From Rubripirellula amarantea (GTDB taxonomy: Bacteria; Planctomycetota; Planctomycetia; Pirellulales; Pirellulaceae), in the NCBI RefSeq assembly GCF_007859865.1, contig NZ_SJPI01000001.1, forward strand, positions 186,001-250,000: a stretch of DNA of 64,000 nucleotides, in the 5' to 3' direction. Position 1 is the first letter of the stretch; every line of letters begins with the position of its first letter. Position numbers and translations under genes: made by a program. The notes beneath the pieces were generated by a model that was not told the origin of the DNA, did no database searches, and saw nothing but the letters and a program-made list of their open reading frames with translations. This document shows, one piece after another, positions 34,676 through 44,342 of the stretch.

Positions 34676-36544
34676 TCAGCCACCTTGGACGAGCGAAATC
34701 GTTTGGTCCACCTTCTCGACAGCAAACGTTTCGGAATCGCCGCCCGGCCAGTCCACGATCACCTCGTTGACCTCGGTGGTTTCTCCTAAACCGAACGTCA
34801 CCGTGTTTTCGCATTGGCTCAGATAGCTACGCGTTGGCATGACCGTTCGCCAGACCTCTCGATCACCAATCTTGATCCGAACCGTTGCCCCAATCGCGTC
34901 TCGATTGCAGGTCTTCCCCTCCAAGTTAATTCGCAAGAAATGGTGCCCCGTGGTCTGGTCGTTGCGAAGAAGGACGGGTTTGGAATGGCTCGTCGAAATC
35001 ACGACATCCAAATCGCCGTCCTCATCAAAGTCAGCGTAAGCAGCACCGCGTCCGACGATTGGATCGCAGAAAGACTCGCCGACACAGCCGGCGTCTGCCA
35101 AGACGAGTTCACTCTTGGATCCCTTTCCTGCGTTCCAAAATAACTGGGGGGCCTGCTCGTACGTTTGCGTCGCTTGTGTTTTGGAAATCTCGTCTTCCAG
35201 GTGCCCATTGGCCCCCAATACGTCGAGACGTCCATCCAGGTCCACGTCGAAAAAGAACAACCCGAACGTCAATCCCTGTCGCGTTGGCGGACCAAATCCG
35301 GTGTACATCGCAGCGTCGATAAATTGTTTCTTTCCTGGACGAGCCATGTACAAAGCGCTTGCTTCGTTGGCGAAATTTCCAATTCCAATCGCCAAAGTTC
35401 CGTCATCTCGAAATCTTGCCGTGTCGATTCCCATCGCACCGCGAGCGTTTCCGGTCGCACGATCAAACGCGATTCCAGTCAAACGCCCAACTTCGCTGAA
35501 CGTGCCGTCTTTATTGTTTTCGAACAGAAAGTTGCGAACAGTGTCGTTGGCTACAACGATGTCCATCCAGCCATCACCGTTGAAGTCGACCGGGGCCAAC
35601 CCCATTGCCTTGCCAAGGGGAACGTCGGTGTCATCGTTGCGAATTTCAATCCCAGCAGACTTCGAAACGTCTTTAAATTTCCCATCACCTTCATTGTGAT
35701 AGAGATAGGAAAAGGTCCCCGAAAACGCACGCGGAGGTCCATAGGCTCGGCTTTCGCCATCAAGCGTAAAGTTCTGCGAGAAATCAATGTCGCGGTTCCA
35801 CATCACATAGTTACAAACGAACAAATCGAGCAGACCATCGTTGTCGTAATCAAAGAATCCACAACTGGTGCTCCAGGCATCGTCAGTCCCCGCCACACCC
35901 GCGAGTTCAGTAACGTCCGTGAACTTGCCACCATCATTCTTTAGCAGTCGATTCTTTCCGACCGCAGACAGGAACACGTCGCTATCACCATCATTGTCGA
36001 TGTCTCCCACCGCGACTCCCATCCCGTAGAGCGAGATATCTAAACCGGAATCGGCTGTGACATCATCAAATCCAAACTTACCATCGCCTTGATAGAGTCT
36101 GCAAATGGCGGGTTCGTTCTTCGTCTCGCTCCATGGCCAGTGTGCCGAATTAACGAATAACAAATCCGAGTGTCCGTCATTGTTGTAGTCCAACACGGCA
36201 ACGCCACTTCCCATCGTTTCGGGAAGCAACTTCTCACCTTCACGACCAGATTCGTGAACGAAATCAATACCGGCGTCTTCGGTCGTATTGACCAACTCAA
36301 CCTGAGGAAGCGTAAACTCGTCAAGGTTTCGCGTCTCGGGTAACGTGACTTCAACTTCCGTCGACTGCTCGATTTTTCGATTGATGTTCAGGTAGACCAA
36401 CCAACCAATCAGCGGAAGCCCCATCAGCATTATCACGATTAGCGATCCACGAAACGCCTTTCCGATAATGTCATCGTTTTGCGCATCATCAGATTCGTCG
36501 TGAATAGGATCAGAATCAACTTGGGGTGGGGGCGATGAGGTCAT
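34676..36544 (-). CDS. VCBS/FG-GAP and ASPIC-UnbV domain protein, membrane-anchored (CRTAC1-like)
   Basis: A 622-residue protein anchored by one helix (about 33-53), with the rest outside. It has at least six FG-GAP/VCBS calcium-type repeats (LDYNNDGHSDLLFVN, GDIDNDGDSDVFLS, FDYDNDGLLDLFV, VDFNGDGWMDIVV, ADFDEDGDLDVVIS and others), consistent with a beta-propeller. The C-terminus (about 530-615) is an ASPIC/UnbV domain (AIGATVRIKIGDREVWR, then VNEVIVDWPGGDSE). These proteins are surface or periplasmic binding proteins in planctomycetes. It is the last gene of a three-gene unit with a multihaem cytochrome fusion and a second VCBS protein. Confidence 0.9.
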   Translation of the reverse strand: MTSSPPPQVDSDPIHDESDDAQNDDIIGKAFRGSLIVIMLMGLPLIGWLVYLNINRKIEQSTEVEVTLPETRNLDEFTLPQVELVNTTEDAGIDFVHESGREGEKLLPETMGSGVAVLDYNNDGHSDLLFVNSAHWPWSETKNEPAICRLYQGDGKFGFDDVTADSGLDISLYGMGVAVGDIDNDGDSDVFLSAVGKNRLLKNDGGKFTDVTELAGVAGTDDAWSTSCGFFDYDNDGLLDLFVCNYVMWNRDIDFSQNFTLDGESRAYGPPRAFSGTFSYLYHNEGDGKFKDVSKSAGIEIRNDDTDVPLGKAMGLAPVDFNGDGWMDIVVANDTVRNFLFENNKDGTFSEVGRLTGIAFDRATGNARGAMGIDTARFRDDGTLAIGIGNFANEASALYMARPGKKQFIDAAMYTGFGPPTRQGLTFGLFFFDVDLDGRLDVLGANGHLEDEISKTQATQTYEQAPQLFWNAGKGSKSELVLADAGCVGESFCDPIVGRGAAYADFDEDGDLDVVISTSHSKPVLLRNDQTTGHHFLRINLEGKTCNRDAIGATVRIKIGDREVWRTVMPTRSYLSQCENTVTFGLGETTEVNEVIVDWPGGDSETFAVEKVDQTISLVQGG

Positions 36545-36602
36545 AGAAGCAAAAAAGACGAGGGGCGGTTTGTACAGAAAGGACGACGAAGCGGATCAAT
36601 CG

Positions 36603-39440
36603 TCAACGGGATTGGGCAAGCGGTGCCGTTGACTCGTCACGTTGCAGATCGTAGATCACCAGCGCCTCGGCTGCATGATTGGCAGCCGGGTACTTACGGC
36701 GTGCCACCGGCTGAGCTACTTCAGCCGCATTGTCATCGGGCTTGTATTTACTGTGAAGCCTACGGTGAATCTGTTCATTTTCCGTATCGCCCAACCACGC
36801 ATAGACTTCGACCAAGTTGGCGTGCGCGGTCACGTTTTCGGAATCCACTTCCAAGGCACTTAGAAGTTCGCTGCGGGCCTCGTTCATAAGTGACTTCGCA
36901 CGTTCATCATCGCCTTGCACGTCGGCTCGCTGCGCCAAGTCAATTAGCGTCAGTCCTAGTTCATTGCGAACCCGATAGTCCAGTGAAAAATCAAAGTCAC
37001 GTTCGGGAACTTTCGTTTGCAAGACCGCTCGCAAGGAATCAGCGGCAGCTTCCAAGTTTCCTTGTTGTCGGTTGACGATGCCACTGAGCCACGAATGCGT
37101 CCAAGACGGCGGCGCAGGTTCCATCGTAGCCGCAACACTTAGCGACTCCGTTGCCCCGTCTAAGTCACCTTCGGAAAATTGCACGCGAGCTAGGTTCAAC
37201 GGTCCATCAAAACGCCCCAGTTCGGCGACGTGTTGAAATGCCTCGGCAGCTTGCTTCAACTCGGCTTTCCCCTTTAGCAGCAACCCAATTCCATAGTCAT
37301 TCCAACGTTGCCACGTGGGGAAACCGTCACTGTCTTTTTCGGCAACCTCCAAATCGGAAATCGCCGTTGTCGAATCGCTAATATTTAGCACCAACGAATC
37401 CGAGCTGATTTCGACAATGGGTAGATCGTTCGGGTCACCCGGTTGTCCTAGATCCAAAAGGTCTCGCTCGGGATCGCGGTCGCGACGGATGTAGTCGAGA
37501 TACTCCGTATCAAACTTTCGGTAGAGCAATCTCGCAGTAACCTCGATCGGCTCTGTGGTTCCTTCGGGAATGGCAAGACGGTAGTGAAGGGTTTGCCCGG
37601 CCCCGGGTGGAAACTGATTCGTATAGAGCGGCGTAAAAATGTCCTGGGCGTTTCGTCGGTTGATGCGATTGCCGTTTCGATCGAGCATGAACGTATTGAC
37701 AAAATGAGCCCACGAATCAACCGCTTCGCGATCATCTCGATGACCGCTTTTGCCAATGATCGTATCCCCTTGCTTCGCTGTCAGTTCGACCCAAATTTCG
37801 TTGGAATCGGTAGTGCCTTGGGTGAAGTGGTGTCCAAGCTTCATCGTTCGAAGGACTGTTTCGATCAAATAGTTTTCTCCAGCCACGACGCTGACTGAAT
37901 CACTCAACGGGGCAACTAAGTTTCCGTTGATTGTGCCCTCTTCGCGAATTCCGAACAAATCAACTCGCACGGTATCCTTCAGGTAGGCCCGGTGAGCCTC
38001 GACCGTGGCATCATCGCCCATCCAATATGCGATCGCTGTATTTGCACTGGGAAAGGCATGATCGTGAACTCCAAGTTCACCGAGCTTTTCCATGTAGCGA
38101 GCCCCGAAGTCATTGCTTGCCATCGCAGGCATGTGGCATTCGTTGCAATTGGTTTGAGCTTTTGGCGGGTAATAGAAACTCGAGGCTCCGTGGCCGGAAA
38201 CACCCGAAAGCAAATAGCTGTCGTAATGATTCTGGCCTCGCAAGAATTCTTTGTAGTCCGTCACTTCATTCGGCAACGACACCTTATGGCAAGTGCTGCA
38301 AAATTCCGCTGTTTTGTGAAATGGCTTTAACATTTCGTGCTTGTGATAAGCCGGCTTGGCTTTGACCATCAAAGAATTGAGCTGTTGAAGCAGTGAATTG
38401 TCGCTGTAGGCAAACGGGTAGTGCTTCGGTTCGTCGATCGTGTAGTCAGCATTACCGATGTTCGAATCAACCGACTGAATTGCATGGCACACCGTGCATG
38501 TGATTCCAGCGTGCGCGGATGAATCACTGACATCGTCGTAGTTGGGATCGTCAAACTTACCCGCGAAGAATGGCACCGGGTCATGGCAACCAGCGCACCA
38601 TCGAGACGCCTGAACATCGCCCGCTCGCTCCGTAGCAACCTTGCGTGTTTCTCGCACCGACGCACGGTAAGCGGGATTATTAAAGCTGCTGAGCTTGTGA
38701 GCGCTGTGTAATGCCGAATTGTAAATGTCTTCATGACATCGCAGGCAATACGCGTCGTTGTGGAGCGTTTTCTCGTCGATGAATTTGCCCGTCGCCGTTT
38801 TTGCGAGCGACGGTTTGAAGTACTTGTCACCACTCGCCGGTGCAATGCCCTGGCTGACCGTGCCGTTGGACGCCTGGAAGCTGACCATCAACGCAACAAA
38901 TCCAACGATCGCAATGGATACACGTCGACCAACGTGCCATTTGATGCTCGGTCCCACCAACCGGTGCAGCCAGTAAAGCCATATCGCCGCTAGCGGAGCA
39001 ATGATGTGGGCCCAGTAGACCACGTTGCGGGTCGATGGACTGGTGATCGCGAACGAACCCACTCGCATCAACAACAGCCCACTGACCAGGATGGTGATCG
39101 AGATTGCGAAGAGTGCGTACCCGATTCTGACGGCTCGACGATTTCGACGGTGCCGACTGCGAATCATGTGCAGCACACCGAAACCCACCACGGGTGTGAT
39201 CAACAACAGCCCTAGTCCAAGGTGGATCAAGAACATGAATTGGTAGAAATGAGTCTCATAGACCGCGTCAGTAAAGTATTGAAGCCAAGTGATTGACGTC
39301 AGGTACAAACCGTTGGCGGCCAACACACCAAAAAGTGTCAGCACGACGTACAAAACAATCCGTAGCCGCGGCGTAACCGGTCGGATGGGAGCCTTTTTCT
39401 TGACCGCAGTCGTTTCAGCGTGGGATTCAGCAACGGACAT
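36603..39440 (-). CDS. Fused membrane cytochrome b-like / pentahaem cytochrome c / TPR protein
   Basis: A 945-residue protein with four parts. Residues about 25-190 hold five membrane helices; helix 2 carries His73 and His91 and helix 4 His145 and His159, a pattern seen in di-haem cytochrome b proteins (haem binding is inferred). Five CxxCH sites follow: 232-236, 282-286, 315-319, 381-385 and 432-436. About 440-700 is a beta-rich region also seen after cytochrome c554-type domains. About 715-900 are TPR repeats (LKQAAEAFQHVAEL, LEAAADSLRAVL, RSELLSALEVDSENV). It could take electrons from quinol and pass them outward. ATG 39440 is chosen because GGAAG lies 8 bases upstream; a TTG at 39455 is rejected. 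Confidence 0.9.
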   Translation of the reverse strand: MSVAESHAETTAVKKKAPIRPVTPRLRIVLYVVLTLFGVLAANGLYLTSITWLQYFTDAVYETHFYQFMFLIHLGLGLLLITPVVGFGVLHMIRSRHRRNRRAVRIGYALFAISITILVSGLLLMRVGSFAITSPSTRNVVYWAHIIAPLAAIWLYWLHRLVGPSIKWHVGRRVSIAIVGFVALMVSFQASNGTVSQGIAPASGDKYFKPSLAKTATGKFIDEKTLHNDAYCLRCHEDIYNSALHSAHKLSSFNNPAYRASVRETRKVATERAGDVQASRWCAGCHDPVPFFAGKFDDPNYDDVSDSSAHAGITCTVCHAIQSVDSNIGNADYTIDEPKHYPFAYSDNSLLQQLNSLMVKAKPAYHKHEMLKPFHKTAEFCSTCHKVSLPNEVTDYKEFLRGQNHYDSYLLSGVSGHGASSFYYPPKAQTNCNECHMPAMASNDFGARYMEKLGELGVHDHAFPSANTAIAYWMGDDATVEAHRAYLKDTVRVDLFGIREEGTINGNLVAPLSDSVSVVAGENYLIETVLRTMKLGHHFTQGTTDSNEIWVELTAKQGDTIIGKSGHRDDREAVDSWAHFVNTFMLDRNGNRINRRNAQDIFTPLYTNQFPPGAGQTLHYRLAIPEGTTEPIEVTARLLYRKFDTEYLDYIRRDRDPERDLLDLGQPGDPNDLPIVEISSDSLVLNISDSTTAISDLEVAEKDSDGFPTWQRWNDYGIGLLLKGKAELKQAAEAFQHVAELGRFDGPLNLARVQFSEGDLDGATESLSVAATMEPAPPSWTHSWLSGIVNRQQGNLEAAADSLRAVLQTKVPERDFDFSLDYRVRNELGLTLIDLAQRADVQGDDERAKSLMNEARSELLSALEVDSENVTAHANLVEVYAWLGDTENEQIHRRLHSKYKPDDNAAEVAQPVARRKYPAANHAAEALVIYDLQRDESTAPLAQSR

Positions 39441-39558
39441 GAATGGGGCTTCCAAAGAAAAAACAAGAGTCAGCTATAACTAAGACGTCGGATTCGTCCA
39501 AAAGGTTTTACCTATCCGCTAGTCGCGAGATACAAATCGCATCGACCATCGGCATAAA

Positions 39559-42500
39559 CTAAGGCTGCCACATCGGGGGAGCCACCGCTTCTCGGTACCA
39601 AAACCGCCGAAACGACTGTTCCCTTGACCGATGAACAGCATTCAATTCAACTCGACCCGCCGATTCGCGAGCTTGAGTGACCGATGGTGGATACTGAGTC
39701 ATCTCTCGGTAGGGCAGGGGGCCGATCGTTTGACCTGCAAGCGTGTTCAGGTCCGCATCCTTGTCCCAGCCCACGCAGTGGAGCACAAAATCACGCACCC
39801 AACCCGGCGGTGGGTCCTGCTCTGGCTTTGTGAACTGCAAGCGAATCTCATCGCCAGCACTCATGACGACCATTGCATCATCCCATTGCCGAAGCAGGTC
39901 AGTACATTCGCCCAACCCTGTCATTTTGCCTCGTAACGGTGGCCAACGTGACGCTGCAATCGATTCATTGTAATCGTAGACCTCTGGTTCTCGATCACTT
40001 GACTTGATCCGTTTTGAAAAACCATGGAAGGTCACTTCCGCGTGCTGAAGCGACATGTCGTGGGTAACGAATTCAATGTCGTCCCTGGCGACCGCGAGTT
40101 CTGCAGCGTCCCAATAAATTTGTGCTGAAGTACGAACGCGCAGACGTTGGTCCAACGGATTGAGCACGTCAGTCACATCAATCACGATCGTCTTGGTCTT
40201 ACCGCCCGGAAATCCGGTGAAGGGTATCGCATTTCGCCAACCGCCATCCACGGATGCATCGGGTACCCAAACGGATGGAAACTCGATCGGATCGAGGTCG
40301 GGATTCTGATCGATCTGGATATTCAGCGAAGTGTCCGTCGGCAGAATCCAACCGGTCAACACCAAGTAGGTCTTCTTGCCGTCGACGAGCTTTGCGTGTC
40401 GGAAGTCCAAATCAATCCAGTGCGGCGGGCAAAGACCTTGCCGAAGCCGGCGATCGAATCCCTGCACGAAGTTGCGATCAATGTCCGTGATCTGGGACGT
40501 TATGTCATTGCCATCGGTATCGACAGCAGACTGAACTGCAAACGTATCCTCGCGTTGGAAAGCGAACACCGTTGGCGATGCGATCTCGCCGGGACCGACT
40601 TTTTCGTTGGTCCAGATATCAACGCCGACTGGATGATCAACCGCCTGGATCGCGACCTTATCGAAGTAGGCGACCTCCCACAATTCTTCTGTGATCCTGA
40701 ACTGATAGTGATCGCCCTGCGGCTGAATGTTCGCACCGTCGATCTTTAGGTATTCCCACGGCCGATCCTTCGCGACAACACCTGCGGCAACCTGCAACCC
40801 TAGCGGCGCGGCCCAAAGGCAGTCCGTCACGAAGGCATACTTTTCACCATCCCACGCATACAGGTAAGGGCACGACCCCTTCAGCGTCTGCTCCTCTTCA
40901 ACCATCTGATCTGTTGCTGGATCGCGAATCGTTTGCGTTAAACCGTTCGGCAAGATAGCACGAACACTGCTCGCAGCATCCAAACCATCGATACCAAAAT
41001 GAGTCGATGGTGACTTAATTATTCGAGCACGGTAGTGCGGGCCAAATCGAATTTCCAAAACACTTCCGATAGCAAAATGATTCACACGCCCCGAGACGTT
41101 ATCGTCGATGCCTTTGAAACGAACGTTGAGGTAGTGGCCGACCGACTCGGTTCGATTGATACCAATTTGCAATCCGTCATCCGTCGTCGCGACATCCAAG
41201 CCACCGTCTCCATCGAAGTCCGCAATACATGAAACGACCGGCTCATTGTTTGAATCGGGAACGGGGTAACATCCCCACGGTCCCAAGCGAACCAGCCCCG
41301 ACGACGTGGTGGCCTCGAACCACGAGTCGTTATCCAAATCGGCAACCAGCAATCCACTGGCATCCATTTCCAAGGACTCCACTCGATCGACCGTCCATGC
41401 GCCTGCGTCAGCCGTATGCGTGAACACGACCGCCATTCCGGTTCTTCCGCCGATGACCAGATCCCACGACACATTTCCATCGACATCTTCGACGAAAATC
41501 GCATCCGCACCTTCCACAGGTTCAACCTGCTCAAGAACGCGTCCTCGAAATTGCAAATGCAGTAAGTTTTCGATCATCCCAACTTTTCCACTTCGGTGTG
41601 TCGAGACCATGTCCAAATCAAGATCTCGATCGACATCGGCAATCGCAAGCGAGGTTACCATATCATCGCGACCAAATGCATCGTCACGGGTCGTCAGTTC
41701 AGTGAACGTACGGTTGCCACGATTGACAAACATGCGAACTCCATCGGACTCCGTTGCAAACACTAGGTCTAAGTCTCCATCGGCTTCCAGGTCACCTGCA
41801 ACTGCGGCGGTTACGCCAGATAGACCTTCGAGACCGCTCGCCTTGTCGATGATCGACAATCGGCTTTCCTCGGTGGCTTCGCTTCGCCCGTCGACACGAA
41901 TAAGCTTTACGCCGGCTTCACCGTAAACGATCATCGACATAAATGTATCATGTCGCCCCGCCACCGATGCCATCCCACTACGCAAACGTTCTGGACTGCT
42001 ACTGTCGACAATAAACAAATCAGCGAACAGGATCCCCGCAGGGGAAAACCCAACGTCGACGGAGCCGACTCTCTGGAAATTCCCTTCGGAATCATTCTGC
42101 AATAGTTCAACTTGATTGTCGGAACGAATCACGACCAGGTCTTCGTCAAGATCAAGATCAAAATCCAATGGCATGGTGGATTGAATGCTGCTTGAACCTT
42201 CGGCATCGACTTCACGATACTCAAAGGCAAGCGACTGTTGTGCTCGCTCGATGGGCGACTTTCCCGCCATCGTCGTCGAAAGTGTTCGCAGCGAGTCGAA
42301 GGACAACAAATCCAACGGGTGAGGCGATGCGCGACGCCGATCGGTTTTTACGATTTCACTGCTATTGAGCACGTTGAACCACAACAGCATTCGATTATCG
42401 GCTTCGCTGAATTCGCCGTTCGCGACAGCTTCCGTGATGTTGTCAACAAGTTGCTCGGGCGTCAGGCCTAGCTTACGCGTTTCCGATGCCACCGACGGCT

Positions 42501-43308
42501 CAATCGCTCGCGTCAATTCTTGAACTCGCTTCACGTAGGGAACTGCGTCCGTTTGCTCAGTTTCAATCTTTAGGCGTGCTGCCTTAAGTGCGAAGAACAA
42601 ATTGTCGTCATGGGCGTCTGATAGTGCTCCGACTGAATTGCTCGCGTCAGCAATAATGGCGCGAGGAAGACCATCGACGGGATCTTCCATTTGTTCAAGC
42701 AGTGTGATTAGCGAACCACCGAGCATCGCAGACGCGGGATCGTCTTTCATGTCGCCCTGAACAAGCGTCGACAGCTCATCGAAAATCTCCCGTCGCATCG
42801 ATTTAGTCATGGACGGAATTAACGAAGCCTCGTGCATGTCGATCCTGGTCCTTAACCATATTGCCAACACACTATTCTCAACGAGGTTGGCGTATTGATC
42901 GATCGCCGTCCGCGCGGCCTCAATCGCGTCGGGCAATTCGGATCGTGCCGCTTTCTTAGCGGCATCATCGAGCGATGCATTCGTTGCTTTGCCAGCCAAC
43001 GTATCGACCCAAAGAACGCGGTTGAGCGCCCGGTTCTTGGCGATGGAGACGTCCGAAGGCGACGCGACATAGAGTTGCTGCCACGATGTATCTGCCTCTA
43101 CGACTTCTAAATTCTCGGTCGCCGCGAGTGCCGTCCTCGTCAACGAGAGCATCTCGCCGGTACTATCGCTTCCCCCGGCCGGTCCACCGCCATCCACCGG
43201 CAAAACAGGGTTATCGAGCCGCTGGGGCAAGAAGACCATCGCCGCGATCGCGATGGCAATAATTGCCGCAAAAACGGCAAGCCAAAATTTCTTATTCAAT
43301 TGATTCAC
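39559..43308 (-). CDS. Large membrane-anchored VCBS/ASPIC-UnbV protein
   Basis: A 1249-residue protein, first in the unit with the cytochrome fusion. It has one N-terminal membrane anchor (8-27), a helical region (about 55-390), then VCBS-type repeats (LDFDLDLDEDLVVI, GDLEADGDLDLVF, ADVDRDLDLDMVS, ADFDGDGGLDVATT) and an ASPIC/UnbV-like segment (about 725-800, HYLNVRFKGIDDNVSG). The last 440 residues are a separate unrecognised region starting near GSCPYLYAWDGEKYAFVTDC. It begins with GTG at 43308, with a TTG at 43299 as alternative. It is divergent from the pentonate pair, 80 bases away. Confidence 0.87.
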   Translation of the reverse strand: MNQLNKKFWLAVFAAIIAIAIAAMVFLPQRLDNPVLPVDGGGPAGGSDSTGEMLSLTRTALAATENLEVVEADTSWQQLYVASPSDVSIAKNRALNRVLWVDTLAGKATNASLDDAAKKAARSELPDAIEAARTAIDQYANLVENSVLAIWLRTRIDMHEASLIPSMTKSMRREIFDELSTLVQGDMKDDPASAMLGGSLITLLEQMEDPVDGLPRAIIADASNSVGALSDAHDDNLFFALKAARLKIETEQTDAVPYVKRVQELTRAIEPSVASETRKLGLTPEQLVDNITEAVANGEFSEADNRMLLWFNVLNSSEIVKTDRRRASPHPLDLLSFDSLRTLSTTMAGKSPIERAQQSLAFEYREVDAEGSSSIQSTMPLDFDLDLDEDLVVIRSDNQVELLQNDSEGNFQRVGSVDVGFSPAGILFADLFIVDSSSPERLRSGMASVAGRHDTFMSMIVYGEAGVKLIRVDGRSEATEESRLSIIDKASGLEGLSGVTAAVAGDLEADGDLDLVFATESDGVRMFVNRGNRTFTELTTRDDAFGRDDMVTSLAIADVDRDLDLDMVSTHRSGKVGMIENLLHLQFRGRVLEQVEPVEGADAIFVEDVDGNVSWDLVIGGRTGMAVVFTHTADAGAWTVDRVESLEMDASGLLVADLDNDSWFEATTSSGLVRLGPWGCYPVPDSNNEPVVSCIADFDGDGGLDVATTDDGLQIGINRTESVGHYLNVRFKGIDDNVSGRVNHFAIGSVLEIRFGPHYRARIIKSPSTHFGIDGLDAASSVRAILPNGLTQTIRDPATDQMVEEEQTLKGSCPYLYAWDGEKYAFVTDCLWAAPLGLQVAAGVVAKDRPWEYLKIDGANIQPQGDHYQFRITEELWEVAYFDKVAIQAVDHPVGVDIWTNEKVGPGEIASPTVFAFQREDTFAVQSAVDTDGNDITSQITDIDRNFVQGFDRRLRQGLCPPHWIDLDFRHAKLVDGKKTYLVLTGWILPTDTSLNIQIDQNPDLDPIEFPSVWVPDASVDGGWRNAIPFTGFPGGKTKTIVIDVTDVLNPLDQRLRVRTSAQIYWDAAELAVARDDIEFVTHDMSLQHAEVTFHGFSKRIKSSDREPEVYDYNESIAASRWPPLRGKMTGLGECTDLLRQWDDAMVVMSAGDEIRLQFTKPEQDPPPGWVRDFVLHCVGWDKDADLNTLAGQTIGPLPYREMTQYPPSVTQARESAGRVELNAVHRSREQSFRRFWYREAVAPPMWQP

Positions 43309-43388
43309 ATCACTTACAGACGAGAAGCCGTGATCGTTAGGTCGAAGGCTTATTTCGGACCAGTCGCTTTCGCGATATTCTACCGTCT

Positions 43389-44237
43389 ATGAACGTAACA
43401 AAATTCCTTGATGCTTCCGACTCGGTTCGTGTATGCCGTGTCGACGACGACCAAGTATTCCCACTGCAACTGGGCAACCTTGGCAGCTTGGCTGAGATCC
43501 TGGCGACTGAAAATCCAATCGCGACGGTAAATTCCCTAGCCTGTGATGACCCTATCGCTTTGTCGGATGTGAAGCTGCTGCCGCCGATCGACAACCAGGA
43601 GGTCTGGGCAGCCGGCGTCACGTACAAACGCAGCCAAACCGCTCGCATGGAAGAATCCGAGGCCGCAGCTTCGTGCTACGACCGGGTTTATCAAGCCGAC
43701 CGCCCAGAGTTATTCTTCAAAGCCCCTGCGTATCGGGTTAGTGGACATGGTCAACCACTGCGGATTCGCGAGGACGCAACGTGGAATGTCCCTGAACCCG
43801 AGGTGACCTTAGTCCTATCGCCCGAGCTAAAAATCGTCGGGCTGACCGTAGGCAACGACATGTCGTCTCGGGACATCGAAGGCGAGAACCCGCTCTACCT
43901 GCCTCAAGCTAAGTGCTACGACCAATCGGCGGGTCTGGGGCCTTGGATCACGTTGTACAATGAACTACCGCCTGCATCTAAAATCACCGTCGAATTGAAA
44001 ATAGCACGCAACGGCAAGACTGTATTCAATCAACAAACGGCGGCTTCGGAAATGGCTCGTTCGTTTGACGACCTTGTGGGATGGCTGGGCCGAGACATGA
44101 CGTTTCCTGGCGGCGCGTTTTTAATGACGGGAACCGGCATCGTCCCCTCGAGCGATTTCACGCTTGAACGAGGCGATGTGATTGACATCACGATCGGCGG
44201 CGTTGGCACATTGTCCAATACCGTCATCCAGAAGTAG
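43389..44237 (+). CDS. FAH-family 2-keto-3-deoxy-pentonate dehydratase-like enzyme
   Basis: A 282-residue fumarylacetoacetate-hydrolase-fold protein. Its metal site appears in [15 protein letters not shown] (about 134-148), and [20 protein letters not shown] is close to the sequence seen in the AraD1/XylX-type branch that dehydrates 2-keto-3-deoxy-pentonates to alpha-ketoglutarate semialdehyde. The ALDH gene 105 bases downstream would oxidise that product to alpha-ketoglutarate, which strongly supports the assignment. The ATG at 43389 has no close alternative. The upstream 80 bases are shared with the divergent VCBS gene. Confidence 0.82.
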   Translation: MNVTKFLDASDSVRVCRVDDDQVFPLQLGNLGSLAEILATENPIATVNSLACDDPIALSDVKLLPPIDNQEVWAAGVTYKRSQTARMEESEAAASCYDRVYQADRPELFFKAPAYRVSGHGQPLRIREDATWNVPEPEVTLVLSPELKIVGLTVGNDMSSRDIEGENPLYLPQAKCYDQSAGLGPWITLYNELPPASKITVELKIARNGKTVFNQQTAASEMARSFDDLVGWLGRDMTFPGGAFLMTGTGIVPSSDFTLERGDVIDITIGGVGTLSNTVIQK

Positions 44238-44342
44238 CCAGCCTGCTTGATACCCCACCGGGGAGTTGATTTGCGTCGCAAGCATCCTATTTCGGCTTCC
44301 CCGATCCCACCTCACCGACTTCTCCCTAATTCAAAATTCAAT

